From Alphaproteobacteria bacterium WMHbin7 (GTDB taxonomy: Bacteria > Pseudomonadota > Alphaproteobacteria > Rhodospirillales > WMHbin7), in contig PDZW01000012.1 of NCBI GenBank assembly GCA_002753155.1, forward strand, positions 29,713-93,712: a stretch of DNA of 64,000 bases, given 5' to 3'. The position numbers and the translations under genes are program-made. Under the pieces are notes generated by a model that was not told the origin of the DNA, searched no databases, and was given only the letters and a program-made list of their open reading frames with translations. Positions 39,900-49,428 of this stretch are shown piece after piece. Position 1 is the first letter of the stretch. Each line of letters starts with the position of its first letter.

Positions 39900-40907
39900 C
39901 TAAATATGATGCGCGCTGCGGCGTGCCCCCGGCTGATGGCGCGACAGATAGCCGGGCACGATGGCCTCGGGCGCCGTCGGCTTGATGTCGAGGTCGGCCA
40001 GGCCCGGAAGCTTGCCCGAGGGCAGATTGTCCTTGGCCAGAAGCTTCATCTGATCAGGTGTCAGGGGCGGCTTGGGCAGGAATTGCAGGAAGAAGGCCTG
40101 AATTTTGCCGACAAAGGGGGGCAGGGGCAGAATCAGGGGGCGGCGCTTGATGGCGCTTGAGACCATTTCCATGATTTCCTTGAGATGCATCGGGCGCGGC
40201 CCGGCGATCTCGAAGGTGCGCCCCTGGGCCGAAGGCTTGTCCAGCACGGCCAGGATGGCGTCGGCCAGATCGCCGACATAGACCGGCTGAAAGGCCGCTC
40301 CGCCCGAACCGAAGAGGTCAAAGTCGAATTTCAGGTCTTTTAGCGACAGTTTTGGCTTGAAACCATCGGTCACGAAGACCGGCAGCAGGCCGGTCAGACG
40401 GGCCAGCACAGCAAAGCGGTTGAAAAAGTCATCGTCTGGTCCGAACACCACGCTGGGGCGGATGATCACCGCCTGGGGGAAGGCGGCTAGGACGGCGGCT
40501 TCTCCCTTGGCTTTGCTGCGGGCATAGGCCGAAGGCGAATCGGCATCGGCGCCCAGAGCGGAAACATGGACCAGGCTTTTGGCGCCGCCTGCCTTGGCGG
40601 CCTCGGCAACCCGTTTGGCCCCCTCGACATGGATGGCCTCGAATTTGGAAGCGCCCCGCTCGAACAGGATGCCGACCAGATTGATCACGGCGTCAGCGCC
40701 CTGGCAGGCCCGCTGGACCGAGGCCTTGTCTTGCAGGCTGGCCTTGATCGGCACCACCTGTCCCACCTCGCCCATGGGTTTCAGGAATGCCGCCCCGATA
40801 GGGTCGCGGACGGCGGCGCGAACGACATGCCCCGCCTTGGCCAGTCTTTGCACCACCTGGCGCCCGATGAACCCCGAAGCCCCGAAAACCGTGACGACAC
40901 GCGCCAT
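39900..40907 (-). CDS. NAD(P)-binding epimerase, complex I NDUFA9-like
   Basis: MARVVTVFGASGFIGRQVVQRLAKAGHVVRAAVRDP...YARSKAKGEAAVLAAFPQAVIIRPSVVFGPDDDFFNRFA. Confidence 0.88.
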   Translation of the reverse strand: MARVVTVFGASGFIGRQVVQRLAKAGHVVRAAVRDPIGAAFLKPMGEVGQVVPIKASLQDKASVQRACQGADAVINLVGILFERGASKFEAIHVEGAKRVAEAAKAGGAKSLVHVSALGADADSPSAYARSKAKGEAAVLAAFPQAVIIRPSVVFGPDDDFFNRFAVLARLTGLLPVFVTDGFKPKLSLKDLKFDFDLFGSGGAAFQPVYVGDLADAILAVLDKPSAQGRTFEIAGPRPMHLKEIMEMVSSAIKRRPLILPLPPFVGKIQAFFLQFLPKPPLTPDQMKLLAKDNLPSGKLPGLADLDIKPTAPEAIVPGYLSRHQPGARRSAHHI

Positions 40908-41039
40908 TTTGACCATCTCCCCCTGAAAACCGCGGCAATTCTTTCGAAAGGTTACACGAGACGCAGACAGTTCGTCCATCCTGCCCTTGACAGAAAGGGT
41001 TCGGCTGGGGTATCGCTCGCCCTCCCGAGACGGTCCCCT

Positions 41040-41126
41040 GCCCAGGTGGCGGAATTGGTAGACGCGCTAGATTCAGGTTCTAGTGGCTGAAAGGTCGTGG
41101 AAGTTCGAGTCTTCTCCTGGGCACCA
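41040..41126 (+). tRNA. tRNA-Leu (CAG anticodon), CCA encoded
   Basis: GCCCAGGTGGCGGAATTGGTAGACGCGCTAGATTCAGGTTCTAGTGGCTGAAAGGTCGTGGAAGTTCGAGTCTTCTCCTGGGCACCA; acceptor GCCCAGG/CCTGGGC. Confidence 0.97.
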
Positions 41127-41217
41127 CCTCTCGGCCGGACTCTCCCTAGAATGGGGAGTTCGGCGGCTCCGGGGGGGCGCCGGAACTGTCGGGGGTCGCG
41201 TTCAGGGAGAAGCGCAC

Positions 41218-41826
41218 ATGGCCAATTATCTCCACCATGGCGACCTGCCCGAAGGGCTCGACCTGGGTTCGGTCATCGCCATCGACACCGAGACGATGGG
41301 CCTCAATCCCATGCGTGATCGGCTGTGCGTGGTGCAATTATCGTCGGGAAACGGCGATGCACATCTCGTCCATTTCCAGGGTCGCTATGAGGCTCCACGC
41401 CTCAAGGCGTTGCTGGCTGATCCCAAGCGGCTGAAATTGTTCCATTATGCTCGCTTCGACATTGCCATGCTGGCCCGCTGGCTGGGGGTGACTTGCGCCC
41501 CCGTTTATTGCACCAAGATCGCCTCGCGCCTCACGCGCACCAATACCGACAAGCATGGGCTTAAGGATTTGTGCCGCGATCTCTTGGGCGTCGATTTATC
41601 CAAGCAGCAGCAGACCAGCGACTGGGGCTCGGCCGATCTGACGGCGGAGCAGCAGGCCTATGCCGCTTCCGATGTGTTGCACCTTCACGCCCTGAAGGCC
41701 AGGCTGGACGGGTTTTTAAAGCGCGAGGGGCGGGCGGCCCTGGCCGAGTCCTGCTTCGCTTTCCTGCCCACCAGGGCGGCTCTCGATCTTCTGGGTTGGG
41801 ACGAGGAAGATATTTTTGCCCACTGA
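41218..41826 (+). CDS. rnd: Ribonuclease D family 3'-5' exonuclease
   Basis: VIAIDTETMGLNPMRDRLCVVQLSSG...KLFHYARFDIAMLARWLG...YAASDVLHLHALKARLD. Confidence 0.92.
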   Translation: MANYLHHGDLPEGLDLGSVIAIDTETMGLNPMRDRLCVVQLSSGNGDAHLVHFQGRYEAPRLKALLADPKRLKLFHYARFDIAMLARWLGVTCAPVYCTKIASRLTRTNTDKHGLKDLCRDLLGVDLSKQQQTSDWGSADLTAEQQAYAASDVLHLHALKARLDGFLKREGRAALAESCFAFLPTRAALDLLGWDEEDIFAH

Positions 41827-41862
41827 TTCAGAGCCTGACCGGTCGGTTGGGCGTCTCTTGCC

Positions 41863-42567
41863 ATGAGCGGGCCCGCCCGTACCTATCTGCTCGATCTTTC
41901 CCGCGAAAATCTGCTCGATTGGCTCGACAAGGATCGAACGTTTGTTGAAATCGGCGTGGCCGAAGGGGCTTTCTCGCAAGAAATCCTGAAGCGCTGCCGC
42001 CCTTCTTGCCTGACCCTGATCGATCTGTGGGCGCATCAGGAAGACCCATCCTATGTGCCAGATGTGAACAATGTTCCAAGCCAGGAGCAAGATGCCCGCT
42101 ATCAGGCGGTGAAGGACCGGTTTTCCGGGCCGAATGTCAGCATCCTCAGGCAGGATTCACTCTCGGCGGCCCGTTGTTTTGCCGATGGCAGCCTTGATTA
42201 CATTTATATCGACGCCATGCATACGTTTGAGGCGGTAACCGCCGATCTAGAAGCCTGGTGGCCCAAATTGGCGGATGGCGGCCTTTTGATGGGACATGAC
42301 TACGCCAATCACATCGTGGCCCTGAAATCCGGCTTCGGTGTGGTCGAGGCAGTCAACAAATTCGTCGAGCGCACCGGCTGCGCCTTCGTCGGCATCACCC
42401 GTGAGAACTACCCCTATCCCAGCTATATCCTGGCCCGTTCCTGGCATCAAAAGGCCCTAGAAATCCATGACCGGGCCGATATCCTGGGATCGTTCGAGAC
42501 GGGCCGCATGAGCTGGGAGTTGATGCCGCTGCCCGACGGATCAATCAAAATTTTCCCCAAATTCTAG
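41863..42567 (+). CDS. Class I SAM-dependent methyltransferase
   Basis: FVEIGVAEGAFSQEILKRCRPSCLTLIDLWAHQ...LDYIYIDAMHTFEAVTADLEAWWPKLADGGLLMGHDY. Confidence 0.8.
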   Translation: MSGPARTYLLDLSRENLLDWLDKDRTFVEIGVAEGAFSQEILKRCRPSCLTLIDLWAHQEDPSYVPDVNNVPSQEQDARYQAVKDRFSGPNVSILRQDSLSAARCFADGSLDYIYIDAMHTFEAVTADLEAWWPKLADGGLLMGHDYANHIVALKSGFGVVEAVNKFVERTGCAFVGITRENYPYPSYILARSWHQKALEIHDRADILGSFETGRMSWELMPLPDGSIKIFPKF

Positions 42568-42777
42568 CCAGCCCTGCCTAGGACGAGGTAGCGCGGCGCT
42601 TTTCACACGAATTAGGCGTGGCAGGGGCCTTGGCGGCGCTTCGGGTGGGGCCGCCATTCATTGACCCGGACGGCCAATCCATGCAAGTATGGCGCCAAGT
42701 GAAGGGGCTGTTGTTCGCCGCCTTCTTTCGGCCATTTTGACCCGTGATATTGGCTTTCGAGAATCGAACCATCCTGA

Positions 42778-43764
42778 ATGACCCGCATGACGCAAACCCG
42801 ACCATCCACCGAAGCGGCCGATCTGGAATCGGCCAGGCGCGTTTTGGCCCTTGAGGCCGAGGCGCTGCAATCCCTGGCGCTGGGGTTGGATCAGGCCTTC
42901 GTGCGCGCACTTGATATTTTAAGCGCCGTTGAAGGTCGCGTGGTGGTCAGCGGCATGGGCAAAAGCGGCCATGTCGGCCACAAGATCGCCGCCACCCTGG
43001 CCTCGACCGGAACGCCTGCGGTTTTTGTGCATCCCGCCGAGGCCAGCCATGGCGATCTGGGCATGATCACGGCCAAGGACGCGGTTCTGGCCCTGTCCAA
43101 TTCCGGCGAAACGGCAGAGCTTTCCGATCTGATCGCCTATACGCGCCGCTTTGCCATTCCGCTGGTCGGTATCACCAGCCGCGGGGGCAGCACACTGTCC
43201 GAGGCCGCCGACGTCGCCCTGGTTCTGCCCTTGAAAACCGAGGCCTGCCCGATGGGCTTGGCTCCCACCACCTCGACCACCATGATGCTGGCCCTGGGCG
43301 ACGCCTTATCGGTGGCGCTTCTCGAACGCAAGGGCTTTACAGCGGCAGATTTCCAGATGCTGCATCCGGGCGGGTCCTTGGGGCGGCGCTTGTTGAAAGT
43401 CTCTGATCTCATGCATGATGGGGATGAGGTGCCTTTGGTGGCGCCCGCCCAGCCGATGGCAGAAACCCTGTTGGTCATGACCAACAAGCGTTTTGGCTGC
43501 GCTGGCGTCGTGGGGCCGGATGGACGGCTTATGGGCATCGTGACGGATGGCGATTTGCGCCGCCACATGGCCGGCAGCATGCTGGAGCGCACGGCCAAGG
43601 AAGTGATGACGCCAAGCCCCAAGACCGTGCGCCCGCAAATGCTTGCCGCCGAGGCGCTGCGCATCATGAACACCAGCGCCATCACCACGTTGTTCGTGGT
43701 CGATGACGAGAAGCCCGTCGGCATCTTGCACATTCACGACTGCCTCCGGGCAGGCGTGGCCTAG
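42778..43764 (+). CDS. kdsD: Arabinose-5-phosphate isomerase KdsD/KpsF
   Basis: SIS domain VVVSGMGKSGHVGHKIAATLASTGTPAVFVHPAEASHGDLGMI plus two CBS domains. Confidence 0.95.
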   Translation: MTRMTQTRPSTEAADLESARRVLALEAEALQSLALGLDQAFVRALDILSAVEGRVVVSGMGKSGHVGHKIAATLASTGTPAVFVHPAEASHGDLGMITAKDAVLALSNSGETAELSDLIAYTRRFAIPLVGITSRGGSTLSEAADVALVLPLKTEACPMGLAPTTSTTMMLALGDALSVALLERKGFTAADFQMLHPGGSLGRRLLKVSDLMHDGDEVPLVAPAQPMAETLLVMTNKRFGCAGVVGPDGRLMGIVTDGDLRRHMAGSMLERTAKEVMTPSPKTVRPQMLAAEALRIMNTSAITTLFVVDDEKPVGILHIHDCLRAGVA

Positions 43765-43781
43765 GGAGAGGAGGCGAAGCG

Positions 43782-44465
43782 ATGGTTCACGTCGATAGCC
43801 GCATGGCCCTGAAAACGGTGCATCGCTCGCGCGACCTTCTGGCCGCTGGCGACATCAAGGAGCGCGATCCCAGATATACCCGCTTTGTCGGCATGATGAA
43901 GGTGCTGCTGCCCGCCGTGGCGGCGCTGGTGCTGGGTCTGGTTCTGGTCTGGCCGCAGATCGTGGGCCGGGACGAGCGCTTCCGGGTCAGCTTTTCCAAT
44001 ATCAACGCCAAGGATGTCGATACGCTGTCCATGGTCAATGCGCGCTATTTCGGCACCGACACCAACAACCAGCCCTTCAGCGTGACCGCCGACATGGCCA
44101 ACGAAGCCTCCAGGGGCGCCAAGGCAGTTGAACTGGAATCGCCCAAGGCCGACATCATGACCCATGACGGCCAGTGGCTGGCCCTGTCCGCCGACAACGG
44201 GCTTTACAGCCAGCCTTCCAGCACGCTGGACCTTCTGGGCAACGTCAATCTGTTCCATGACAAGGGCTACGAGATTCACACAACCAGCGCTCAGGCCGAT
44301 TTGAAAATGGGCTCGGCTTCGGGCGACGATCCGGTGCGCGGACAAGGCCCCTTCGGCGCGCTGACCGCCGAGGGCTTTCGTTTGTACGACAAGGGCTCGC
44401 GCATCGTCTTTACGGGCAAGTCGCATCTGGTCCTCGACCCCAAAGCAGGCATGCCAAAGCGATGA
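43782..44465 (+). CDS. lptC: LPS export protein LptC
   Basis: N-terminal TM, DUF1239-like; precedes lptA and lptB. Confidence 0.88.
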   Translation: MVHVDSRMALKTVHRSRDLLAAGDIKERDPRYTRFVGMMKVLLPAVAALVLGLVLVWPQIVGRDERFRVSFSNINAKDVDTLSMVNARYFGTDTNNQPFSVTADMANEASRGAKAVELESPKADIMTHDGQWLALSADNGLYSQPSSTLDLLGNVNLFHDKGYEIHTTSAQADLKMGSASGDDPVRGQGPFGALTAEGFRLYDKGSRIVFTGKSHLVLDPKAGMPKR

Positions 44466-45295
44466 GTCTGGCGGTGCGTGGTCTTTTGTTGCTTGTCCTT
44501 CTGGCGCTGCCCATCGGCAAGGCGCTGTTTGCTGCCGGTCTCGATTTCGCCAGCAACAGCGCCGAGGGCTCGATCGACATCACCTCGGACAACGGCATCG
44601 AATGGATGCAGCGCGAGCAGCGTTTCATCGCCAGAGGCAATGCCAAGGCCATTCGCAACAATGTGACGGTGCTGGCCGACGAACTGGTCGCGCATTATCG
44701 GGACCGCAAGGAAGGCGGGGGCACGGAAATCTGGAAGCTGGAAGCGCTGGGGCATGTGCGCATCCATTCCGCCGATACGAAGGTCTTTGGCGACTCGGCC
44801 GTCTATGACATTGACAACGTCGTCTTGGTGGTGCGCGGCAAGCCGATGGCCAAGCTGGTCACGCTCACCGATACGGTGACCGCCACCGACAGCCTGGAAT
44901 ATTGGGAAGCCAAGCGCGTGGCCGTCGCCAGGGGCGATGCCTTCATTCAGCACGAGGACAAGCGCCTTAAGGCCGATACGATTACCGCCGACCTCAAGGA
45001 AGACAAGAACGGCAAGCTGGAAATCAAGCGGGCCGACGCCTTCGGCAATGTGTTGGTCAGAACGCCCACCGACATCGCCACCGGCGATAAGGGCGTCTAT
45101 TTCACCGACACGCAGCTGGCGACGCTGACCGGCAACGTCAAGATCACAAGGGACAAGAACCAGTTGAATGGCGGCTATGCCGAGGTCAATCTGGCCACCG
45201 GAATCAGCCGCCTGTTCCCGGCACCCCCGGGCAATGCGCAAGGGACTCGCGTTCAAGGCATTCTGATGCCGGATGGCGGGCGCAAGAAAAAGTGA
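44462..45295 (+). CDS. lptA: LPS transport periplasmic protein LptA
   Basis: Signal peptide; OstA-like IDITSDNGIEWMQREQRFIARGNAKAIRNNVTVLADELVAHY. Confidence 0.93.
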   Translation: MSLAVRGLLLLVLLALPIGKALFAAGLDFASNSAEGSIDITSDNGIEWMQREQRFIARGNAKAIRNNVTVLADELVAHYRDRKEGGGTEIWKLEALGHVRIHSADTKVFGDSAVYDIDNVVLVVRGKPMAKLVTLTDTVTATDSLEYWEAKRVAVARGDAFIQHEDKRLKADTITADLKEDKNGKLEIKRADAFGNVLVRTPTDIATGDKGVYFTDTQLATLTGNVKITRDKNQLNGGYAEVNLATGISRLFPAPPGNAQGTRVQGILMPDGGRKKK

Positions 45296-46074
45296 TGAGC
45301 CTCGATCTCGAACAACCCCTGTCGCCGATCAACGTTCCGGGCAAGGCCGCCGGGCGCGGACTGGTGGCGCGCCATATCGGCAAACGTTTCAAGCGCCGCC
45401 CCGTCTTGCGCGACGTCACCGTGACCGTTCAGCGCGGCGAGGCGGTGGGGCTCTTGGGTCCCAACGGGGCGGGCAAGACCACCTGCTTTTACTGCATCAC
45501 CGGGCTGATCAGCCCCGATTCCGGCTCGATCGAGCTGGATGGGCAGAATATCACCGATCTTCCCATGTACCGCCGGGCCCGCCTGGGCATCGGCTATCTG
45601 CCTCAGGAAGCCTCGATCTTCAGAGGCCTTACGGTTTCCGACAATATCATGGCCGTTCTGGAAGTGACCGAACCCGACGCCCAAAAGCGCGAGCATATGC
45701 TAGACGCGCTGTTAAGCGAGTTCTCGGTAAGCCATCTTGCCGACGCGCCAGCCGTGGCCCTCTCGGGCGGCGAGCGTCGGCGCGTCGAAATCGCCAGGGC
45801 GCTGGCTTCGCGTCCGCATTTCATTCTGCTCGACGAACCCCTGGCTGGCATTGATCCCATCGCCGTCTCGGACATCCGCGATCTGGTGGCGCATCTGAAG
45901 GACCGGGGCATCGGCGTCTTGATCACCGACCACAATGTCCGCGAGACGCTGGATATCATCGACCGCGCCTACATCCTGCACGAAGGTCATGTGCTGATGG
46001 AAGGCAAGCCCGACGAGATCGTGGCGCACGCCGATGTGCGCCGGGTCTATCTGGGCGAAAAATTCAGCCTGTAA
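45292..46074 (+). CDS. lptB: LPS export ABC transporter ATP-binding protein LptB
   Basis: LLGPNGAGKTTCFYCITGLI...LSGGERRRVEIARALASRPHFILLDEPLAGIDPIAVSDI. Confidence 0.97.
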   Translation: MMSLDLEQPLSPINVPGKAAGRGLVARHIGKRFKRRPVLRDVTVTVQRGEAVGLLGPNGAGKTTCFYCITGLISPDSGSIELDGQNITDLPMYRRARLGIGYLPQEASIFRGLTVSDNIMAVLEVTEPDAQKREHMLDALLSEFSVSHLADAPAVALSGGERRRVEIARALASRPHFILLDEPLAGIDPIAVSDIRDLVAHLKDRGIGVLITDHNVRETLDIIDRAYILHEGHVLMEGKPDEIVAHADVRRVYLGEKFSL

Positions 46075-46082
46075 GACCGGTC

Positions 46083-47582
46083 ATGGTTCTCGCCCCCCGC
46101 CTTGATCTGCGCCAGTCCCAGACGCTGGTCATGACGCCCCAATTGCAGCAGGCCATCAAGCTTTTGCAACTGAGCAATCTCGAATTGTCGGCCTATGTCG
46201 AGCAGGAGCTGGAACAGAACCCGCTGCTGGAGCGCGAGGACAGCGAGAACGATCAAAGGCTGGTCGAGTCCGAGAATCGAGGCGATGAGGAGATTCGCCG
46301 CGACGTCGAGGTTCCCCTGGTCGATCAGGCGCCAGGGTCCGAGGATTCCGCCTTGGATATCGAGGTCGACAACCAATTCAATCACGACGGCGCTTCCGAC
46401 AATGTGGAGGAGGGCTGGCAGGGATCGTGGGAAGGGCGCGGCGGTCGCTCCGACTTTCTGGACGACGACTCCGATTTGGCCCAGACCGTGGCCAGTCAGA
46501 AAAGCCTGCGCGATCATCTGATCGACCAGCTTAATCTGGATATCGCCAATGCGGGCGATCGCATGATCGGCCTGCATCTCATCGACATGCTGAACGAGGC
46601 GGGATGGCTTTCCGGCAATATCGCCGATGTTGCAACCAGGCTTGATTGTGCGCCCGCCCGTGTCGAGGACGTTCTTTCGCGCCTGCAGGCTTTCGATCCG
46701 CCGGGCATCTTCGCCCGCAGCTTGAAGGAATGCCTGGCCCTTCAGTTGAAGGACAAGGACAGGCTGGACCCCGCCATGCAGGCCCTTTTGGATAATCTCG
46801 AACTTCTGGCCCGGCGCGACATGACGGGCTTGATGAAAATCTGTGGCATCGATGCCGAGGATCTGGCCGACATGATCGGCGAAATCCGCGCCCTTGATCC
46901 CAAGCCCGCCCTGGCCTTCGATCACGAAGTTACACAGGCCATCGTCCCCGATGTGCTGATGCGCCAGATCAAGGGTGGCGGCTGGATCGTCGAGCTGAAC
47001 AACGATACGTTGCCCCGCGTTCTGATCAATACGAGGTACCACAGCGAAATCAGCAAGCGCGCCAAGAAGCGCGAGGAAAAGCAGTTTATTGCCGAGCGCT
47101 TCCAATCGGCCAATTGGCTGGTCAAAAGCCTGCACCAGCGGGCTACCACCATTCTGAAGGTGGCGACCGAGATCGTGCGCCAGCAGGAGGCTTTCTTCGA
47201 ACATGGCGTTGCCCACTTAAGACCCCTGGTCCTGCGCGACATCGCCAATGTCATCGGCATGCATGAAAGCACGGTCAGCCGTGTCACCTCGAACAAATAC
47301 ATGTCGAGCCCGCGCGGCATCTACGAGCTTAAATATTTCTTCACCCAGGCCATCGCCTCGGCCGAGGGTGGCGAGGCCCATTCGGCGGAATCGGTGCGTC
47401 ATCGTATCAAGGAATTGATCGATGCCGAGGCGCCCAAGGACATTCTGTCCGACGACCGGCTGGTTGAAATCTTGAAAAAGGAAGGCATCGACATCGCCAG
47501 GCGCACCGTGGCCAAATACAGAGAATCCTTGAAAATCGCCTCGTCCGTGCAGCGCAGGCGCGAGAAATCCATCGGTTTGTAG
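46083..47582 (+). CDS. rpoN: RNA polymerase sigma-54 factor
   Basis: LDLRQSQTLVMTPQLQQAIKLLQLSNLEL...; RpoN box ARRTVAKYRESLKIASSVQRR. Confidence 0.98.
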   Translation: MVLAPRLDLRQSQTLVMTPQLQQAIKLLQLSNLELSAYVEQELEQNPLLEREDSENDQRLVESENRGDEEIRRDVEVPLVDQAPGSEDSALDIEVDNQFNHDGASDNVEEGWQGSWEGRGGRSDFLDDDSDLAQTVASQKSLRDHLIDQLNLDIANAGDRMIGLHLIDMLNEAGWLSGNIADVATRLDCAPARVEDVLSRLQAFDPPGIFARSLKECLALQLKDKDRLDPAMQALLDNLELLARRDMTGLMKICGIDAEDLADMIGEIRALDPKPALAFDHEVTQAIVPDVLMRQIKGGGWIVELNNDTLPRVLINTRYHSEISKRAKKREEKQFIAERFQSANWLVKSLHQRATTILKVATEIVRQQEAFFEHGVAHLRPLVLRDIANVIGMHESTVSRVTSNKYMSSPRGIYELKYFFTQAIASAEGGEAHSAESVRHRIKELIDAEAPKDILSDDRLVEILKKEGIDIARRTVAKYRESLKIASSVQRRREKSIGL

Positions 47583-47595
47583 AGAGGTCGAGAAG

Positions 47596-49428
47596 ATGGC
47601 GCAGCCCGACGTGATTCCCTATGCCGACGACTATCTTCGGGCGATTCTGGCCGGGGTGCGAACCATCGCCGTGGTGGGCGCCTCGGCCAACTGGAACCGG
47701 CCCAGCTTCTTCGTGATGAAATATTTGCAGGAAAAGGGCTATCGCACCATTCCGGTCAATCCCGGCTTGGTCGGTCAGGACCTGCTGGGCGAGACGGTCT
47801 ATGCCTCGCTTGCCGACATTCCCGAGCCCGTCGATATGGTGGACATCTTCAGAAATTCAGAAGCGGCGGGGCCGATTACCGACGAGGCCATCCAGATCGG
47901 CGCCAAGGTGGTGTGGATGCAGCTGGGTGTTCGCAATGACGAGGCGGGGGCGAAGGCTGCCGCCGCAGGCCTTGAAGTGGTGATGAATCGCTGCCCCAAG
48001 ATCGAATTCGGGCGCCTGGGCGGCGAGTTGTCCTGGTCGGGGGTCAATTCCGGTCTGGTGCAAAGCAAGGCCCTGCGCGCCCCCAACATGGCGCCAAGGC
48101 GCAAGCAGAATGAGACCAAGGCGGCGGAGCAGGAACCAGGCAAGAAGCATGCCTTCGGAATCGAGACGCTGGCCGTGCATGCCGGAGCCAGGCCCGATCC
48201 GGTGACCGGGGCGCGCAACGTGCCGATCTATCAGACCACCAGCTATGTCTTCGACAATGTCGATCACGCCGCCAATCTCTTCAACCTGCACACTTTTGGT
48301 TATATCTATTCGCGCCTGACCAATCCCACAGTGTCGGCCTTGGAAGAGCGCATCGCCACGCTGGAGGGTGGGCGAGCCGCGGTCTGCGCCGCCTCGGGCC
48401 ATGCCGCCCAGTTCCTCACCTTTTTCACACTTCTGGAGCCGGGCGACGAATTCCTGGCGGCGCGTAATCTGTATGGCGGATCGCTGACACAGTTCATGCT
48501 GTCCTTCAAGAAGCTGGGCTGGACCTGTCATCTGGTCGATCCCAAGGACCCTGAGAATTTCAGAACGGCGCTGACACCGCGCACCAAGGCCATTTTCGTC
48601 GAGGGCCTGGCCAATCCGGGCGGCATCGTGGTCGATCTGGAAGCGGTTTCCGCCATCGCCAAGGCCGCAGGCATTCCCCTGATCGTCGACAATACGCTGG
48701 CCACGCCCTATCTGTGCCGCCCCATCGAATGGGGGGCCGATCTGGTGGTGCATTCGACCACCAAATTCATTTCCGGCCATGGCACGTCGGTCGGCGGCGC
48801 TTTGGTGGAATCGGGCAAGTTCGATTGGGCGGCCTCCGACAAGTTTCCCTCGCTGGCCAAGCCCGAGCCGGCCTATCACGGCCTGACCTTCTATGAAACC
48901 TTCGGCGATTTCGCCTTCACCACGAAGGCCCGGGCGGTGGCGCTGCGCGACTTCGGCCCTGCCATGGCGCCGATGAATGCCTTTCTCACCTTGACCGGGG
49001 CCGAGACACTGCATTTGCGCATCGAGCGCCATGTGCAGAACGCTCAAGCCGTAGCCGAATATCTGAACAAGCATCCCGCCGTGGCCTGGGTTTCCTATGC
49101 TGGCCTGCCCTCCAGCCCCTATTATCAATTGGCAAAAAAGTATTTTCCCAAGGGGCCGGGCTCGGTTTTCACCTTCGGTGTCAAGGGCGGCTATGAAGCG
49201 GGAATCAGGGTGGTGGAATCGGTCGAGCTGTTCTCACACCTGGCCAATATTGGCGATACGCGCAGCCTGATCATTCATCCGGCATCGACCACGCACCGCC
49301 AGCTTCCCGACGAGCAGAAGATCGCCTCGGGCGCTGGGCCAGATGTGCTGCGTCTGTCCATCGGCATCGAGAATGTCGACGATCTAATCCGCGACCTCGA
49401 CCGCGCGCTCAGACGTATCGTCGGCTAG
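47596..49428 (+). CDS. CoA-binding domain fused to O-acetylhomoserine aminocarboxypropyltransferase (MetY/Cys-Met PLP family)
   Basis: N-term RTIAVVGASANWNRPSFFVMKYLQEKGYRTIPVNPGLVGQDLLGETVYASLADIPEPVDMVDIFR; C-term FGIETLAVHAGARPDPVTGARNVPIYQTTSYVF...HSTTKFISGHGTSVGG, one continuous ORF. Confidence 0.92.
   Translation: MAQPDVIPYADDYLRAILAGVRTIAVVGASANWNRPSFFVMKYLQEKGYRTIPVNPGLVGQDLLGETVYASLADIPEPVDMVDIFRNSEAAGPITDEAIQIGAKVVWMQLGVRNDEAGAKAAAAGLEVVMNRCPKIEFGRLGGELSWSGVNSGLVQSKALRAPNMAPRRKQNETKAAEQEPGKKHAFGIETLAVHAGARPDPVTGARNVPIYQTTSYVFDNVDHAANLFNLHTFGYIYSRLTNPTVSALEERIATLEGGRAAVCAASGHAAQFLTFFTLLEPGDEFLAARNLYGGSLTQFMLSFKKLGWTCHLVDPKDPENFRTALTPRTKAIFVEGLANPGGIVVDLEAVSAIAKAAGIPLIVDNTLATPYLCRPIEWGADLVVHSTTKFISGHGTSVGGALVESGKFDWAASDKFPSLAKPEPAYHGLTFYETFGDFAFTTKARAVALRDFGPAMAPMNAFLTLTGAETLHLRIERHVQNAQAVAEYLNKHPAVAWVSYAGLPSSPYYQLAKKYFPKGPGSVFTFGVKGGYEAGIRVVESVELFSHLANIGDTRSLIIHPASTTHRQLPDEQKIASGAGPDVLRLSIGIENVDDLIRDLDRALRRIVG

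Noticed and set aside
42578-42910. Minus-strand ORF and a plus-strand frame (DEVARRFSHELGVAGALAALRVGPPFIDPDGQSMQVWRQVKGLLFAAFFRPF) in the spacer before kdsD
   Set aside because: Possibly a decayed fragment, but it has no start/RBS evidence and no recognised homology; too short to support.
46047-47216. 389-aa minus-strand ORF opposite rpoN
   Set aside because: Shadow ORF of rpoN.
47857-49128. 423-aa minus-strand ORF opposite the CoA-binding/MetY fusion
   Set aside because: Shadow ORF; Gly/His/Arg-rich low-information composition.
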